64,000 bases of DNA from Halomonas urmiana (lineage in GTDB: Bacteria > Pseudomonadota > Gammaproteobacteria > Pseudomonadales > Halomonadaceae), in the NCBI RefSeq assembly GCF_005780185.1, contig NZ_VBUI01000001.1, positions 124,001-188,000 on the forward strand. Direction: 5' to 3'. Numbering within the stretch: the stretch's first letter is position 1; each line of letters opens with the position of its first letter. Positions 34,712 through 43,266 of this stretch are shown in pieces. The notes under the pieces are model-generated. The model did not search any database. It saw only the letters and a program-made list of their open reading frames with translations, and was not told where the DNA came from. A program made the position numbers and the translations under genes.

Positions 34712-35011
34712 ATGACCGAGCCGACACGGCCGACCACCGAGATCACCCTCCTGGAGCGTCCCTACTCCATCGCCTGCCCGCCGGAGGAGCAGGACAAGCT
34801 CGAGCGGGCCGCCCGCTACCTCGATCGCGCCATGCAGGGCATCCACGCCCAGGGCCGGGTGGTCGACCGCGAGAGGATCGCCATCATGGCGGCCCTCAAC
34901 ATCGCCCATGAACTGCTCGAGACCCTCGACGACCAGCGTGCCGGCGAAGAGAACCTCAACGCGCTCACCGCCCGCCTCGAGAAGGCGCTGGACGCCGTCC
35001 CCACCCGCTGA
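34712..35011 (+). CDS. zapA: Cell division protein ZapA
   Basis: ZapA is a small cytosolic protein that bundles FtsZ filaments and helps assemble the division ring. The 99-aa product has the N-terminal beta-rich segment EITLLERPYSIACPPEEQDK and a long C-terminal helix (RERIAIMAALNIAHELLETL) for dimer and tetramer contacts. The ATG at 34712 has GGAG upstream. A frame extending to 34673 is not conserved. The order ygfB (divergent)-zapA-6S RNA-fau is conserved in gammaproteobacteria. Confidence 0.93.
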   Translation: MTEPTRPTTEITLLERPYSIACPPEEQDKLERAARYLDRAMQGIHAQGRVVDRERIAIMAALNIAHELLETLDDQRAGEENLNALTARLEKALDAVPTR

Positions 35012-35031
35012 GCGGGCACGCAATTGCCCCT

Positions 35032-35059
35032 TTGGCCCGGCCCCAGCCTCTGGTAGGAT
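35032..35059 (+). promoter_or_regulatory. Putative promoter of 6S RNA
   Basis: TTGGCC (35032-35037) and TAGGAT (35054-35059) are spaced by 16 bases. Initiation about seven bases on agrees with the 5' end deduced for 6S RNA from its terminal stem. Confidence 0.45.
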
Positions 35060-35064
35060 GAAGA

Positions 35065-35247
35065 AGTTCCCTGGGGTGTTGGCCAGTCGTTATAGTCCCT
35101 CGAGCCTATGCGCAGTACCCAGGGGGCCAAAGCTAGCCGAACCCGTGTGCACGTCCGTGCGTCGGAAAGCCTGACGGTTCGGCTGCGGCCACCCACCTTG
35201 AACCACTGGGTTCAAGGGCCAGAACGACAGCGGCACTCTGGGGAACT
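35065..35247 (+). ncRNA. ssrS: 6S RNA
   Basis: 6S RNA mimics an open promoter and sequesters sigma-70 RNA polymerase in stationary phase. AGTTCCC (35065-35071) pairs perfectly with GGGAACT (35241-35247) as the closing stem. The conserved hairpin arms CCTTGAACC (35195-35203) and GGTTCAAGG (35208-35216) are almost identical to E. coli ssrS. The 5' GGCCAGTCG-like segment and the position between zapA and fau complete the assignment. The length of about 183 nt fits the family. Exact ends are inferred from pairing. Confidence 0.92.
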
Positions 35248-35257
35248 CTGATCCGAC

Positions 35258-35890
35258 ATGATCGCCATGCAGGATACCGCCGCACCCACCCCCTCCGACG
35301 ATGATCGTCGCCGGCTGAGACGCGAACTGCGTCGCCGCCGACGCGAGCTGTCGCCCCGAGAGCGCCGCGAGGCCTCCGAGCGACTCTGCAGGCGCCTGCG
35401 CCGCCTCCCCGAACTCCAGCGCGCCCGCCGCGTGGCCCTCTACCTGCCCAACGACGGCGAGATCGATCCCACCCCGCTGATCGACTGGCTCGAGCGCCGC
35501 GGCAGCCGCGCCTACCTGCCGGTCCTGAAGCCGCTCTGTGACAACCAGCTGTGGTTCGTGCACTACCATGCCGGCACGCCCATGGTGGCCAACCGCTACG
35601 GCATCCCCGAACCCCAGACCCGCCACGGGGCGCACCGCGCCCGGCGCACGCCGACCTGGGCGCTGGACCTGATCCTGCTGCCGCTGGTGGGCTTCGACGA
35701 GCTGGGCCAGCGCATCGGCATGGGCGGGGGCTTCTACGACCGCACCCTGGCCTTCACCCGTCGCCCGGGGCCTCGCCCGCGGCTGATCGGCCTGGCCCAC
35801 GAGGCGCAGCGGGTGGCGCGCCTGCCGGCGGCGCCCTGGGACGTGCCGCTGGATGCCATCGCCACCGACGCCCGACTGATTCGTCCCTGA
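35258..35890 (+). CDS. fau: 5-formyltetrahydrofolate cyclo-ligase
   Basis: This enzyme uses ATP to turn 5-formyltetrahydrofolate into 5,10-methenyltetrahydrofolate, and in E. coli it affects persister formation. The 210-residue protein has an arginine-rich N-terminal helix region (about 15-50), LPNDGEIDPTPLIDWLERRG, and the conserved LILLPLVGFDELGQRIGMGG with GFYDRTL. An ATG at 35267 is an alternative start. It lies directly behind 6S RNA and is likely transcribed with it, as in E. coli ygfA. Confidence 0.92.
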   Translation: MIAMQDTAAPTPSDDDRRRLRRELRRRRRELSPRERREASERLCRRLRRLPELQRARRVALYLPNDGEIDPTPLIDWLERRGSRAYLPVLKPLCDNQLWFVHYHAGTPMVANRYGIPEPQTRHGAHRARRTPTWALDLILLPLVGFDELGQRIGMGGGFYDRTLAFTRRPGPRPRLIGLAHEAQRVARLPAAPWDVPLDAIATDARLIRP

Positions 35891-35946
35891 GGCTTTCCTG
35901 ATACGGCCACCAGGACCACGCGCCGCACTCGCCAGGGGGCAGAAAC

Positions 35947-35980
35947 GACGACGGCCGATGCCATCGCATCGGCCGTCGTC
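35947..35980. terminator. Long hairpin between convergent fau and a small ORF
   Basis: GACGACGGCCGATGC (35947-35961) pairs perfectly with GCATCGGCCGTCGTC (35966-35980) across a four-base loop. The 15-base stem lies between fau and the oppositely oriented 31-residue peptide gene. T-runs are weak, but the stem suits a shared terminator. Confidence 0.7.
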
Positions 35981-36026
35981 ATCCGGCGGGGTCGGGCAGG
36001 GCGATGGCCGCCGTCCTGCGGTGGCC

Positions 36027-36122
36027 TCAGCCGCCCGCCAGCGCCTGGGCATAGCCGGTGGCCACGATCCCGATGCCGAAGACCAGCACCAGTGCCATGA
36101 CCAGATCGGGCTTGCGCTTCAT
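36027..36122 (-). CDS. 31-residue single-helix membrane peptide
   Basis: The peptide begins MKRKPDLVMALVLVFGIGIV, giving a positively charged cytoplasmic end, one transmembrane helix (about 7-24) and a short tail ending ALAGG. GGAG precedes the ATG at 36122. An in-frame ATG at 36137 would add five residues. Similar small peptides with a KRKPDL start seem to occur in related bacteria as hypothetical proteins, which I recall only loosely. A strong promoter lies at 36210-36239. Function is unknown. Confidence 0.65.
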   Translation of the reverse strand: MKRKPDLVMALVLVFGIGIVATGYAQALAGG

Positions 36123-36189
36123 TGTGAAGGACTCCATGGGAGACGGGACCGCGTGGGTCCGGTGTGAAGATGATGGTGGCGTCACCACG

Positions 36190-36239
36190 GCGGTGATAAC
36201 ACCGCGATGACTATAGAGCCTCGTGCTTACGCATGACAA
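36190..36239 (-). promoter_or_regulatory. Strong promoter and start-site dyad of the 31-residue peptide
   Basis: On the minus strand TTGTCA (36239-36234) and TATAGT (36215-36210) are spaced by exactly 18 bases. GCGGTG-ATAA-CACCGC at 36190-36205 lies at the predicted start of transcription and is a plausible operator. About 70 bases of leader precede the peptide start. Confidence 0.65.
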
Positions 36240-36358
36240 CAGGCAGTCTCAGTACGTTACATATCTAAACACTTGCATGACCGAGACTACAGGGTGAGTC
36301 AGTGCTCACTCTAGGCCCTGTCTCGAAGCCCTCTCGCGTCCCCACGGCGACGCGATCC

Positions 36359-37873
36359 TCAGGCCATGAAGAGCCGGTAGGCCGGGTTGTCACTCTCCTT
36401 CCAGTAGCGGTAGCCGATCTCGTCGAAGTAGCCCTCGACGTGGCGGCGATCGCCATTGGGCACCTGCATGCCGACCAGCACCCGGCCGTAGGCCGCGCCG
36501 TGGTTGCGGTAGTGGAACAGCGAGATGTTCCAGTCCTGGGGCAGGTGGGTGAGGAAGTTCATCAGCGCGCCGGGGCGCTCCGGGAACTCGAAGCGATAGA
36601 CCTCTTCCTCGAAGTGCTCCTTGGGACGGCCGCCGCCCAGGTGACGGATGTGCAGCTTGGCCAGCTCGTTGTCGGTGAGGTCCTCCACCGGGTAGCCGGC
36701 GTCGCGGAGCCGGTCGATGACCGCCTGGCGGTCCTCGCCGCCGGGCTTCACCTGCACGCCGACGAAGATGTGGGCCTGCTCGGGCTCGGCGTAGCGATAG
36801 TTGAACTCGGTGACCATGCGCTTGCCGATGGTGCGGCAGAACTTCTTGAAGCTGCCCGGCTTCTCGGGGATGGTCACGGCGAGGATCGCCTCGCGCTGCT
36901 CGCCGAGCTCGGTGCGCTCGGCGATGTGCTGCAGGCGATCGAAGTTGGTGTTGGCCCCGGAGTTGATGCAGATGAGGGTCTCGTTCTCGGCGCCGGTCTG
37001 CTGAATGTACTTCTTCAGCCCGGCCAGCGACAGCGCGCCGGAGGTCTCGGAGACCGCCCGGGTATCCTCGAAGATGTCCTTCACCGCCGCGCACATCTCG
37101 TCGGTGTTGACGGTGATGACGTCGTCCACCAGGCCGCGCATCACGGCGAAGGGCGCCTCGCCGATCTGCGCCACGGCGACCCCCTCGGCGAACACCCCGA
37201 CCTGGTCCAGCACTACGCGCTCGCCCGCCGCCAGCGCCGCCTTGAGGCAGGCGCTGTCCTCGGACTCCACGCCGATCACCTTGATCTCGGGCCGCAAGTA
37301 CTTGATGTAGGCCGCCATGCCGGCGATCAGACCGCCGCCGCCGACCGGCACGAAGATGGCATCGATGGGGCCACTGTGCTGGCGAAGGATCTCCACGGCG
37401 ATGGTACCCTGCCCCGCGATGACGTCGAGGTCATCGAAGGGCGGGATGTAGGTGTAGCCGTGCTCGGCGATCAGCTCCTGGGCATGCGCCGCCGCCTCGG
37501 CGAAGGCATCACCCTTGAGCACCACCTTCGCGCCCCGGGCCCGTACCGCGGCCACCTTGATCTCCGGGGTGATGCGCGGCATGACGATCACCGCCTTGAC
37601 GCCCATCAGCTTCGCCGCCATGGCCAGGCCCTGGGCATGGTTGCCCGCCGAGGCGGCGATCACGCCCTTGGCCTTCTGCGCCTCGTCGAGTTGGGCCATC
37701 TTGTTGTAGGCCCCGCGGATCTTGAAGGAGTAGACCGGCTGGAGGTCCTCGCGCTTGATCAGGATCTGGTTGTTGAAACGACGGGAAAGCAAGGGGGCCG
37801 GCGAGATGGGGGTCTCCCGGGCGGCCTCGTAGACCCGGGCATTGAGAATCTTCTTGACGGTAGCTTCGAGCAT
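36359..37873 (-). CDS. ilvA: Threonine ammonia-lyase, biosynthetic
   Basis: IlvA deaminates threonine to 2-oxobutanoate, the first step of isoleucine synthesis, using pyridoxal phosphate and inhibited by isoleucine. The 504-aa product matches the biosynthetic enzyme. The PLP lysine is in YSFKIRGAYNKMAQLDEA, ASAGNHAQGLAMAA and the phosphate-binding VPVGGGGLIAGMAAYI follow, and two ACT-like regulatory domains fill about 330-504. The ATG at 37873 begins MLEATVKK. A longer frame to 37978 is not conserved. It is divergent from rpiA. Confidence 0.95.
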   Translation of the reverse strand: MLEATVKKILNARVYEAARETPISPAPLLSRRFNNQILIKREDLQPVYSFKIRGAYNKMAQLDEAQKAKGVIAASAGNHAQGLAMAAKLMGVKAVIVMPRITPEIKVAAVRARGAKVVLKGDAFAEAAAHAQELIAEHGYTYIPPFDDLDVIAGQGTIAVEILRQHSGPIDAIFVPVGGGGLIAGMAAYIKYLRPEIKVIGVESEDSACLKAALAAGERVVLDQVGVFAEGVAVAQIGEAPFAVMRGLVDDVITVNTDEMCAAVKDIFEDTRAVSETSGALSLAGLKKYIQQTGAENETLICINSGANTNFDRLQHIAERTELGEQREAILAVTIPEKPGSFKKFCRTIGKRMVTEFNYRYAEPEQAHIFVGVQVKPGGEDRQAVIDRLRDAGYPVEDLTDNELAKLHIRHLGGGRPKEHFEEEVYRFEFPERPGALMNFLTHLPQDWNISLFHYRNHGAAYGRVLVGMQVPNGDRRHVEGYFDEIGYRYWKESDNPAYRLFMA

Positions 37874-38026
37874 CCTGATATCCCAGAAGTGACGCGAGGA
37901 GCACCGTGACCGGCGCCGCGAGGAACCCTTATTGGTAGCATTCCGGCGGCCGTGGCGTCCAGCATCCTTCGGCGCCATGGCCTATAATGGCGCCGCATTC
38001 GCCACCCACCAGATAGCGAGCACGAC

Positions 38027-38701
38027 ATGACCCAGGACGAACTCAAGGACGCCGTGGCCGCCGCCGCCATCGACGAGATCCGCCCGCACCTCGGCCGTGA
38101 TAGCGTCATCGGCGTCGGCACCGGCTCCACCGCGAACCGCTTCATCGACCGCCTGGCCGAGTTGCGCGGCGACTTCCGCGGTGCCGTGGCGAGTTCCGAG
38201 GCCAGCGCCGAGCGCCTGCGAGGCCACGGCATCGATCTCTTCGAGCTCAACGAGGTGGGCACCGTGCCCGTCTACGTCGACGGCGCCGACGAAGTGAATG
38301 CTCACCTTCACATGATCAAGGGCGGCGGCGCGGCCCTGACCCGTGAGAAGATCGTCGCCGCCTGCGCCGAGCGCTTCATCTGCATCGCCGACGGCTCGAA
38401 GAGGGTCGCGACCCTGGGCGACTTCCCGCTGCCGGTCGAGGTGATCCCCATGGCGCGCTCCTACGTGGCCCGGGAACTGGTCAAGCTGGGGGCCGATCCG
38501 GTCTATCGCCAGGGGGTGGTCACCGACAACGGCAACCAGATCCTGGACTGCTATGAATTCATGATCGACGACCCGGTCGCCATGGAGGCGCGGATCAATG
38601 CCATCGTCGGGGTGGTCACCAACGGACTCTTCGCCGCCCGAGGCGCCGACCTGCTGCTGCTCGGCGGAGAGCAGGGCGTGGAACGGCTGCTGCCCGCCTG
38701 A
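38027..38701 (+). CDS. rpiA: Ribose-5-phosphate isomerase A
   Basis: RpiA interconverts ribose 5-phosphate and ribulose 5-phosphate in the pentose phosphate pathway. The 224-aa product has [18 protein letters not shown] near residue 28 for phosphate binding, [20 protein letters not shown] with the catalytic aspartates, and [26 protein letters not shown] hexamer at 37983-37988 lies 38 bases before the ATG and is its probable -10. It is divergent from ilvA, as in E. coli-like genomes, and convergent with waaA. Confidence 0.96.
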   Translation: MTQDELKDAVAAAAIDEIRPHLGRDSVIGVGTGSTANRFIDRLAELRGDFRGAVASSEASAERLRGHGIDLFELNEVGTVPVYVDGADEVNAHLHMIKGGGAALTREKIVAACAERFICIADGSKRVATLGDFPLPVEVIPMARSYVARELVKLGADPVYRQGVVTDNGNQILDCYEFMIDDPVAMEARINAIVGVVTNGLFAARGADLLLLGGEQGVERLLPA

Positions 38702-38710
38702 CACCCAACC

Positions 38711-38732
38711 CCGGAGCGAGTCCTCACTCCGG
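38711..38732. terminator. Hairpin between convergent rpiA and waaA
   Basis: CCGGAG (38711-38716) pairs with CTCCGG (38727-38732), with partial inner pairing. It overlaps the waaA stop codon and lacks a T-run, so it is only a weak candidate. Confidence 0.3.
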
Positions 38733-40025
38733 CTCCAAGAGCCTCGCCAGTCCCGCCAGGGTGCGTTCCAGGGCTCCCCGGTTGGCCGCCACCACGCCGC
38801 GGCCGGCCGCGGCCAGGCGTCGGCGTTCGGATTCGTCGTCAAAGAGCCGCCCCAGGGCATCGCTCAGCGCCTCACCATCGGCCACCTCGACCAGCGCCTC
38901 GGCCTTGCGCAGCGTCTCGGCCACATCGAGGAAGTTGGCAAGCTCGGGCCCGGTGAGCACCGGCACGCCCAGCGCCGCCGGCTCCAGCAGGTTGTGGCCG
39001 CCGATGGGCACCAGGCTGCCGCCCACGAAGGCCAGGTCCGCCGCGCCGTAGAGCGCTAGCAGCTCGCCCATGGTGTCGCCCAGGTAGACGGCCGCCTCGT
39101 CGCCGGGCCATTCGTCCCGGGAGCGGCGCGCCACCGAGAGGCCCGCCCGAGCGCACAGCTCGGCCACGGCCGCGAAGCGCTGGGGATGGCGCGGCACCAG
39201 TACCAGCAGCGCCCTGGGAACAGTCGCCCTCAGCCGCGCGTGGGCCGCCAGCAGCTGCTCGTCTTCCCCCGGATGGGTGGAACCGGCCACCCAGACGGGT
39301 CGACGACCCAGCCGGGCACGCAAGCGCTCACTCGCCTCGCGAGTCTCGTCATCGACGGCGAGATCGAACTTCAGGCTTCCCACCACCGCGCTGCGCTCGG
39401 CGGGCATGCCCAGCGCGCGGAACCGTTCGGCATCCTCCGCGGACTTGGCCGCCAGCCAGCTCACACGGCCCAGGGCGTCGCGCATCAGCGGCTTCAGGCG
39501 GCGATAGCCGCGGAAGGCGCGGGGCGAGAGCCGGCCATTGACCACCGCCACCGGCACCTTGGCGCGGTCGCAGGCGGCCAGCAGGTTGGGCCACAGCTCG
39601 GTCTCGAAGAAGATCGCCAGCTCAGGGCGCAGCCGGGTGACGAAGCGGCGCGCGGCGCCGGGGAAATCCAGCGGCACGAAGTGATGGCTCACTTCGCCGG
39701 AAGCCTTCCCCTCACCGGATGTCTCCGACAGCGCCAGCACCCGCTGGGCGCCAGTGGCGGTCATGGTGGTGATCACCAGGCAGTGCCCGGGCCAGCGCTC
39801 GCCGAGGGCCTTGATCAGCGGGCGGGCGGCCTGTACCTCCCCCACCGAGGCACAGTGCAGCCAGATGATCCGCTCGCCGTCGCTGGCGGGGGAAACCAGA
39901 CCCAGCCGCTCGCGGCGGGGGCGACCGGGGAGCTGCTCGCGCCAGACGCGCTTCCAGGCCAGCGGGGCGAGGAGATAGAGGGCCGCCGAGTAGGCGCGGC
40001 GGGCCCAGGCGGGAGAGCACCGCAT
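38724..40025 (-). CDS. waaA: 3-deoxy-D-manno-octulosonic acid transferase
   Basis: WaaA (KdtA) attaches Kdo from CMP-Kdo to lipid IVA on the inner leaflet of the inner membrane. The 433-aa GT30 protein has an N-terminal membrane segment (about 10-28), IIWLHCASVGEVQAARPLI, FFETELWPNLLAACDRAKVP, VVNGRLSPRAFRGYRRLKP and the C-terminal GGSLVPIGGHNLLEPAALG. It overlaps hldE by one base (TGATG), so translation is coupled. With a KdkA present, a mono-Kdo transferase of Haemophilus type is plausible, but this cannot be read from the sequence alone. Confidence 0.94.
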   Translation of the reverse strand: MRCSPAWARRAYSAALYLLAPLAWKRVWREQLPGRPRRERLGLVSPASDGERIIWLHCASVGEVQAARPLIKALGERWPGHCLVITTMTATGAQRVLALSETSGEGKASGEVSHHFVPLDFPGAARRFVTRLRPELAIFFETELWPNLLAACDRAKVPVAVVNGRLSPRAFRGYRRLKPLMRDALGRVSWLAAKSAEDAERFRALGMPAERSAVVGSLKFDLAVDDETREASERLRARLGRRPVWVAGSTHPGEDEQLLAAHARLRATVPRALLVLVPRHPQRFAAVAELCARAGLSVARRSRDEWPGDEAAVYLGDTMGELLALYGAADLAFVGGSLVPIGGHNLLEPAALGVPVLTGPELANFLDVAETLRKAEALVEVADGEALSDALGRLFDDESERRRLAAAGRGVVAANRGALERTLAGLARLLEPE

Positions 40026-41455
40026 CAGGTCTCGCGATCGAGGATGGTGGAGATCATCGCGGTGGTGGAGACGCCGTCCTCGAAGCCCAGCACCCTGACC
40101 TCGCCGCCGGCCTCGCGCACCGCGGCGCCACCGGCGATTTCCTCGGGCCGGTAATCGCCGCCCTTGACCAGCACGTCCGGCAGCACCGTCTCGATCAGTC
40201 GCTGGGGAGTGTTCTCGCCGAAGGGCACCACCCAGTCGACGGCGCCGAGGCCGGCCAGCACCTGCATGCGCCGCGCCAGGGGATTGATGGGCCGCTTGGG
40301 CCCCTTGAGGCGGCCGATGGAGGCGTCGTCGTTGACCGCCACCACCAGCCGGTCGCCGAGGCGGCGCGCCTGCTCCAGGTAGGCGACGTGGCCGGCGTGC
40401 AGGATGTCGAAGCAGCCGTTGGTCATCACCACCCGCTCGCCGCGCGCCTGGGCGGCGCGCACCGCCTCGACCAGGGGCGCCTCCTCGATGACGCCAAACT
40501 CGGCCAACTTGTCGCCGTGCAGGGCGGTGTAGAGCTCGGCGATGGAGAGGGTCGCGGTGCCGGGCTTGGCCACCACCAGGCCGGCGGCCAGGTTGGCCAG
40601 GGTCATCGCCTCGGCGAAGCCGTGCCCGGCGGCGAGCGCCAGGCCCAGCACGCCGATCACGGTGTCGCCGGCGCCGGTGACGTCGTAGACCTCGCGGGCC
40701 CGGGTCGGCAGGTGCAGCGGCTCATGATCCTCGCGGATCAGCGTCATGCCCTTCTCGCTGCGGGTGATCAGCAGTGCCTCGAGCTCGAGCTCGGCACGCA
40801 GCGCCTCGCCCCGGGCGGCGAGCTCGGCGTCGTCGCGGCAGTGGCCCATGACCGCCTCGAACTCGCCGAGGTTGGGGGTGATCACGCTGGCCCCGCGGTA
40901 GCGGCGGAAGTCGCTGCCCTTGGGGTCGACCAGCACCCGCTTGCCGGCGCCCCGGACCATCCGGATCAGCTCCTCGACGCGATTCAGGGTGCCCTTGCCG
41001 TAGTCGGAGAGGATCACCAGGTCACAGCCGGGCAGGGCCGCCTCGACCTGCGCCAGCAGCCCCGAGGTATCCACCTCGCCGAGTCCCTCCTCGAAGTCCA
41101 GGCGAATCAGCTGCTGGTTGCGGCTCATCACACGCAGCTTGGTGATGGTGGGAATGCCGGGGCTGCGCGCGAAGCGAGTGCTCACTCCGGAATCCTCGAG
41201 CCGGGTCACCAGCCGGTCGGCGTTGTCGTCGTCACCCACCAGGCCGGCCAGGGCAGCATGGGCCCCGAGGGAGGCGATATTGAGGGCCACGTTGGCGGCG
41301 CCGCCGGGACGGTCCTCGGACTCGTCGACCCTGACCACCGGCACCGGGGCCTCCGGCGAGATACGGGAGGTGCCGCCATGCCAGTAGCGGTCGAGCATCA
41401 CGTCGCCCACCACCAGCAGGCGGGAGCGCTCCAGGGCGGTCAGATCAAGCTTCAT
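40025..41455 (-). CDS. hldE: Bifunctional heptose kinase / heptose-phosphate adenylyltransferase
   Basis: HldE phosphorylates D-glycero-D-manno-heptose 7-phosphate at C1 and later transfers AMP to heptose 1-phosphate, making ADP-heptose for the LPS core. The 476-aa product has a PfkB-type kinase domain (about 1-315; [20 protein letters not shown], and [18 protein letters not shown] with the catalytic aspartate) and a nucleotidyltransferase domain (about 345-476; [20 protein letters not shown]). Its 5' end overlaps opsX by 11 bases and its 3' end overlaps waaA, so opsX-hldE-waaA form one operon. Confidence 0.96.
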   Translation of the reverse strand: MKLDLTALERSRLLVVGDVMLDRYWHGGTSRISPEAPVPVVRVDESEDRPGGAANVALNIASLGAHAALAGLVGDDDNADRLVTRLEDSGVSTRFARSPGIPTITKLRVMSRNQQLIRLDFEEGLGEVDTSGLLAQVEAALPGCDLVILSDYGKGTLNRVEELIRMVRGAGKRVLVDPKGSDFRRYRGASVITPNLGEFEAVMGHCRDDAELAARGEALRAELELEALLITRSEKGMTLIREDHEPLHLPTRAREVYDVTGAGDTVIGVLGLALAAGHGFAEAMTLANLAAGLVVAKPGTATLSIAELYTALHGDKLAEFGVIEEAPLVEAVRAAQARGERVVMTNGCFDILHAGHVAYLEQARRLGDRLVVAVNDDASIGRLKGPKRPINPLARRMQVLAGLGAVDWVVPFGENTPQRLIETVLPDVLVKGGDYRPEEIAGGAAVREAGGEVRVLGFEDGVSTTAMISTILDRET

Positions 41456-42542
41456 CGGGGGACTCCGTCTCGATGGGGGACTCGGGGTGGATCAGCAGTG
41501 CCTCGAGGCGGTCGATCACGTCCTCGGCACGAATCAGCGACATGGCGTCGGGGTGGCGGACCCGCTGGCCCCAGGGGAGTTCCGCGGGCGACTTGTGCAG
41601 GTAGCTGCGCACGGCGTCCGGGTAGCGGTCGACCACGTACTCCCGCCACCGATAGGGGCCCGCCCGATCGGGATTGGTGGTGGCGTAGAGCCCGACCACC
41701 GGCGCCCCCAGGGCGTTGGCCATGTGCACCGGCCCCGAATCCGGGGCGATCACCGCCCGGGCACCCTGGATCAGGGCCAACAGGCCCTTCAGCGAGGTCT
41801 CGCCGATGACGTCGATCACCACCTCCGGCGAGCAGAGGGCCTGGATGCGCTCGCCCAGCTCGCGCTCCTGGGTGCTGCCGCCGCCGGTCAGCACCGCCTT
41901 CAGGCCGTGCTGGCGCCAGGCGTGCTCGATCACCGCCGCATAGCCCTCGGCGGACCAGTTGCGGAAGTTGCGCAGCCGGGGGTTGGCGCAGGGGCTGATC
42001 ACGAGGAAAGGCGCCTCCCCGGTGATGCCGCGCGCCTCCTCGACCGCGGCCTCGGGCACCGGCAGGTCCCAGGTCAGCGAGAGATCCTCGACGCCCAGCA
42101 GGCGTGCGAAGTCGAGGTAGGACTCGAGCACATGGGCGCGGGAATGGGGCGCCAGCTGACGCTGGGTGAACCAGTGCTGGGCATCCTTGGCGCGTGCCTT
42201 GTCATAGCCCACCCGAAGGTCGGCCTTGAGCCCCAGGGAGAGCACGCTGGCGCGCAGCGCCTGCTGCATGTGCAGCAGCACGTCGAAGCGCGTATCGGAG
42301 AGCTGGCGCCACAGGGCCCGCATGCCGGCCAGGCCCGTCGCCTTGTCGTAGACGACGAACTCGACCCCGGAGAGGCCCGCCAGTAGACTGTGCTCGCCCT
42401 TGCCGACGATCCAGGTGATCCGCGCTTCGGGCCACTGACGCTGCAGGGCACGGACTGTCGGCACCAGGTTACAGACATCGCCCAGGGCGGAGAGTCGCAG
42501 CACGCAGATGTGCTGGGGTCGATCGGGCAGAGGATGCTTCAT
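41445..42542 (-). CDS. opsX: ADP-heptose:LPS heptosyltransferase, OpsX-like
   Basis: This 365-residue GT9 protein resembles OpsX of Haemophilus and Vibrio, which adds the first heptose to a phosphorylated Kdo. [35 protein letters not shown] and [20 protein letters not shown] follow the OpsX pattern, and [20 protein letters not shown] is the ADP-heptose site. The start at 42542 shares CATG with the divergent kdkA start. An in-frame ATG at 42577 is an alternative, and a TATAGAAT box at 42585-42578 could be its -10. A classical WaaC role cannot be ruled out. Confidence 0.8.
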   Translation of the reverse strand: MKHPLPDRPQHICVLRLSALGDVCNLVPTVRALQRQWPEARITWIVGKGEHSLLAGLSGVEFVVYDKATGLAGMRALWRQLSDTRFDVLLHMQQALRASVLSLGLKADLRVGYDKARAKDAQHWFTQRQLAPHSRAHVLESYLDFARLLGVEDLSLTWDLPVPEAAVEEARGITGEAPFLVISPCANPRLRNFRNWSAEGYAAVIEHAWRQHGLKAVLTGGGSTQERELGERIQALCSPEVVIDVIGETSLKGLLALIQGARAVIAPDSGPVHMANALGAPVVGLYATTNPDRAGPYRWREYVVDRYPDAVRSYLHKSPAELPWGQRVRHPDAMSLIRAEDVIDRLEALLIHPESPIETESPDEA

Positions 42543-43266
42543 GCGGTTGGCAACGTATCGAGCGGGAAAGAGTTGCATTCTATATGATGCGGACAGTTTA
42601 TGTGACGCCAGCCGGGCGCCACAAACCGCGCCGCCGCTCACGCTCGAGGGCTTCGACCCCGGCTGGTGGCGCGACGCCGGCCGGGTCACCGGTGAGGCGC
42701 CGGGTCGCGGCGCCAGCCTCTTCCTGGACGCCGGCGAGGGCGTTGAGTGGGTGCTGCGCCCCTATCGCCGCGGCGGCCTGGTCGCTCGACTCAGCGACGC
42801 CCGCTACCTCTGGACCGGCCTGGAGCGTACCCGCGCCTTTCGCGAGCTGCGCCTCACCGCCCACCTGCACGACCAAGACCTGCCGGTGCCCCGCCCGGTG
42901 GCGGCCCGGGTGACGCGTCACGGCCTCACCTACGAGGCGGCGCTGATCACCGTGCGGCTTCCCGGCGCCCGCGCCCTGGCCGAGCTCCTCTCGCGGCAGC
43001 CGGCCGACGACGCCCTGCTAGAGCGGGTCGGCGCCACCGTGCGACGCTTCCACGACGCCGGCCTCGACCACGTCGACCTCAACGCCCGCAACCTGCTGAT
43101 CGACCCCGAGGGGCGGGTCTGGCTGATCGACCTGGACCGCTGTCGGCTGCGGCGGCCCGGCCGCTGGCAGGCGGCCAACCTGGCGCGCCTGCAGCGCTCC
43201 TTCGAGAAGTTCGGCGCCGCCGAGGCCATGGCGGCCGTGCGCCGCGGCTACGAGGCCTCGGCGTAG
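42541..43266 (+). CDS. kdkA: 3-deoxy-D-manno-octulosonic acid kinase
   Basis: KdkA phosphorylates the 4-OH of Kdo on lipid A using ATP. The 241-residue protein has the WaaP/KdkA fold: WVLRPYRRGGLVARLSDARY near residue 70, PVPRPVAARV, FHDAGLDHVDLNARNLLIDP with the catalytic aspartate, and VWLIDLDRCRLRR with the metal aspartate. The ATG at 42541 has CAGAGGA six bases upstream. It is divergent from opsX, and their start codons overlap in CATG (42540-42543). Its last 19 bases overlap the convergent GT4 gene. Confidence 0.85.
   Translation: MRLATYRAGKSCILYDADSLCDASRAPQTAPPLTLEGFDPGWWRDAGRVTGEAPGRGASLFLDAGEGVEWVLRPYRRGGLVARLSDARYLWTGLERTRAFRELRLTAHLHDQDLPVPRPVAARVTRHGLTYEAALITVRLPGARALAELLSRQPADDALLERVGATVRRFHDAGLDHVDLNARNLLIDPEGRVWLIDLDRCRLRRPGRWQAANLARLQRSFEKFGAAEAMAAVRRGYEASA

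Noticed and set aside
36302..37909. Long open frame on the plus strand opposite ilvA
   Set aside because: It is an antisense shadow of full-length ilvA with no recognisable protein features.
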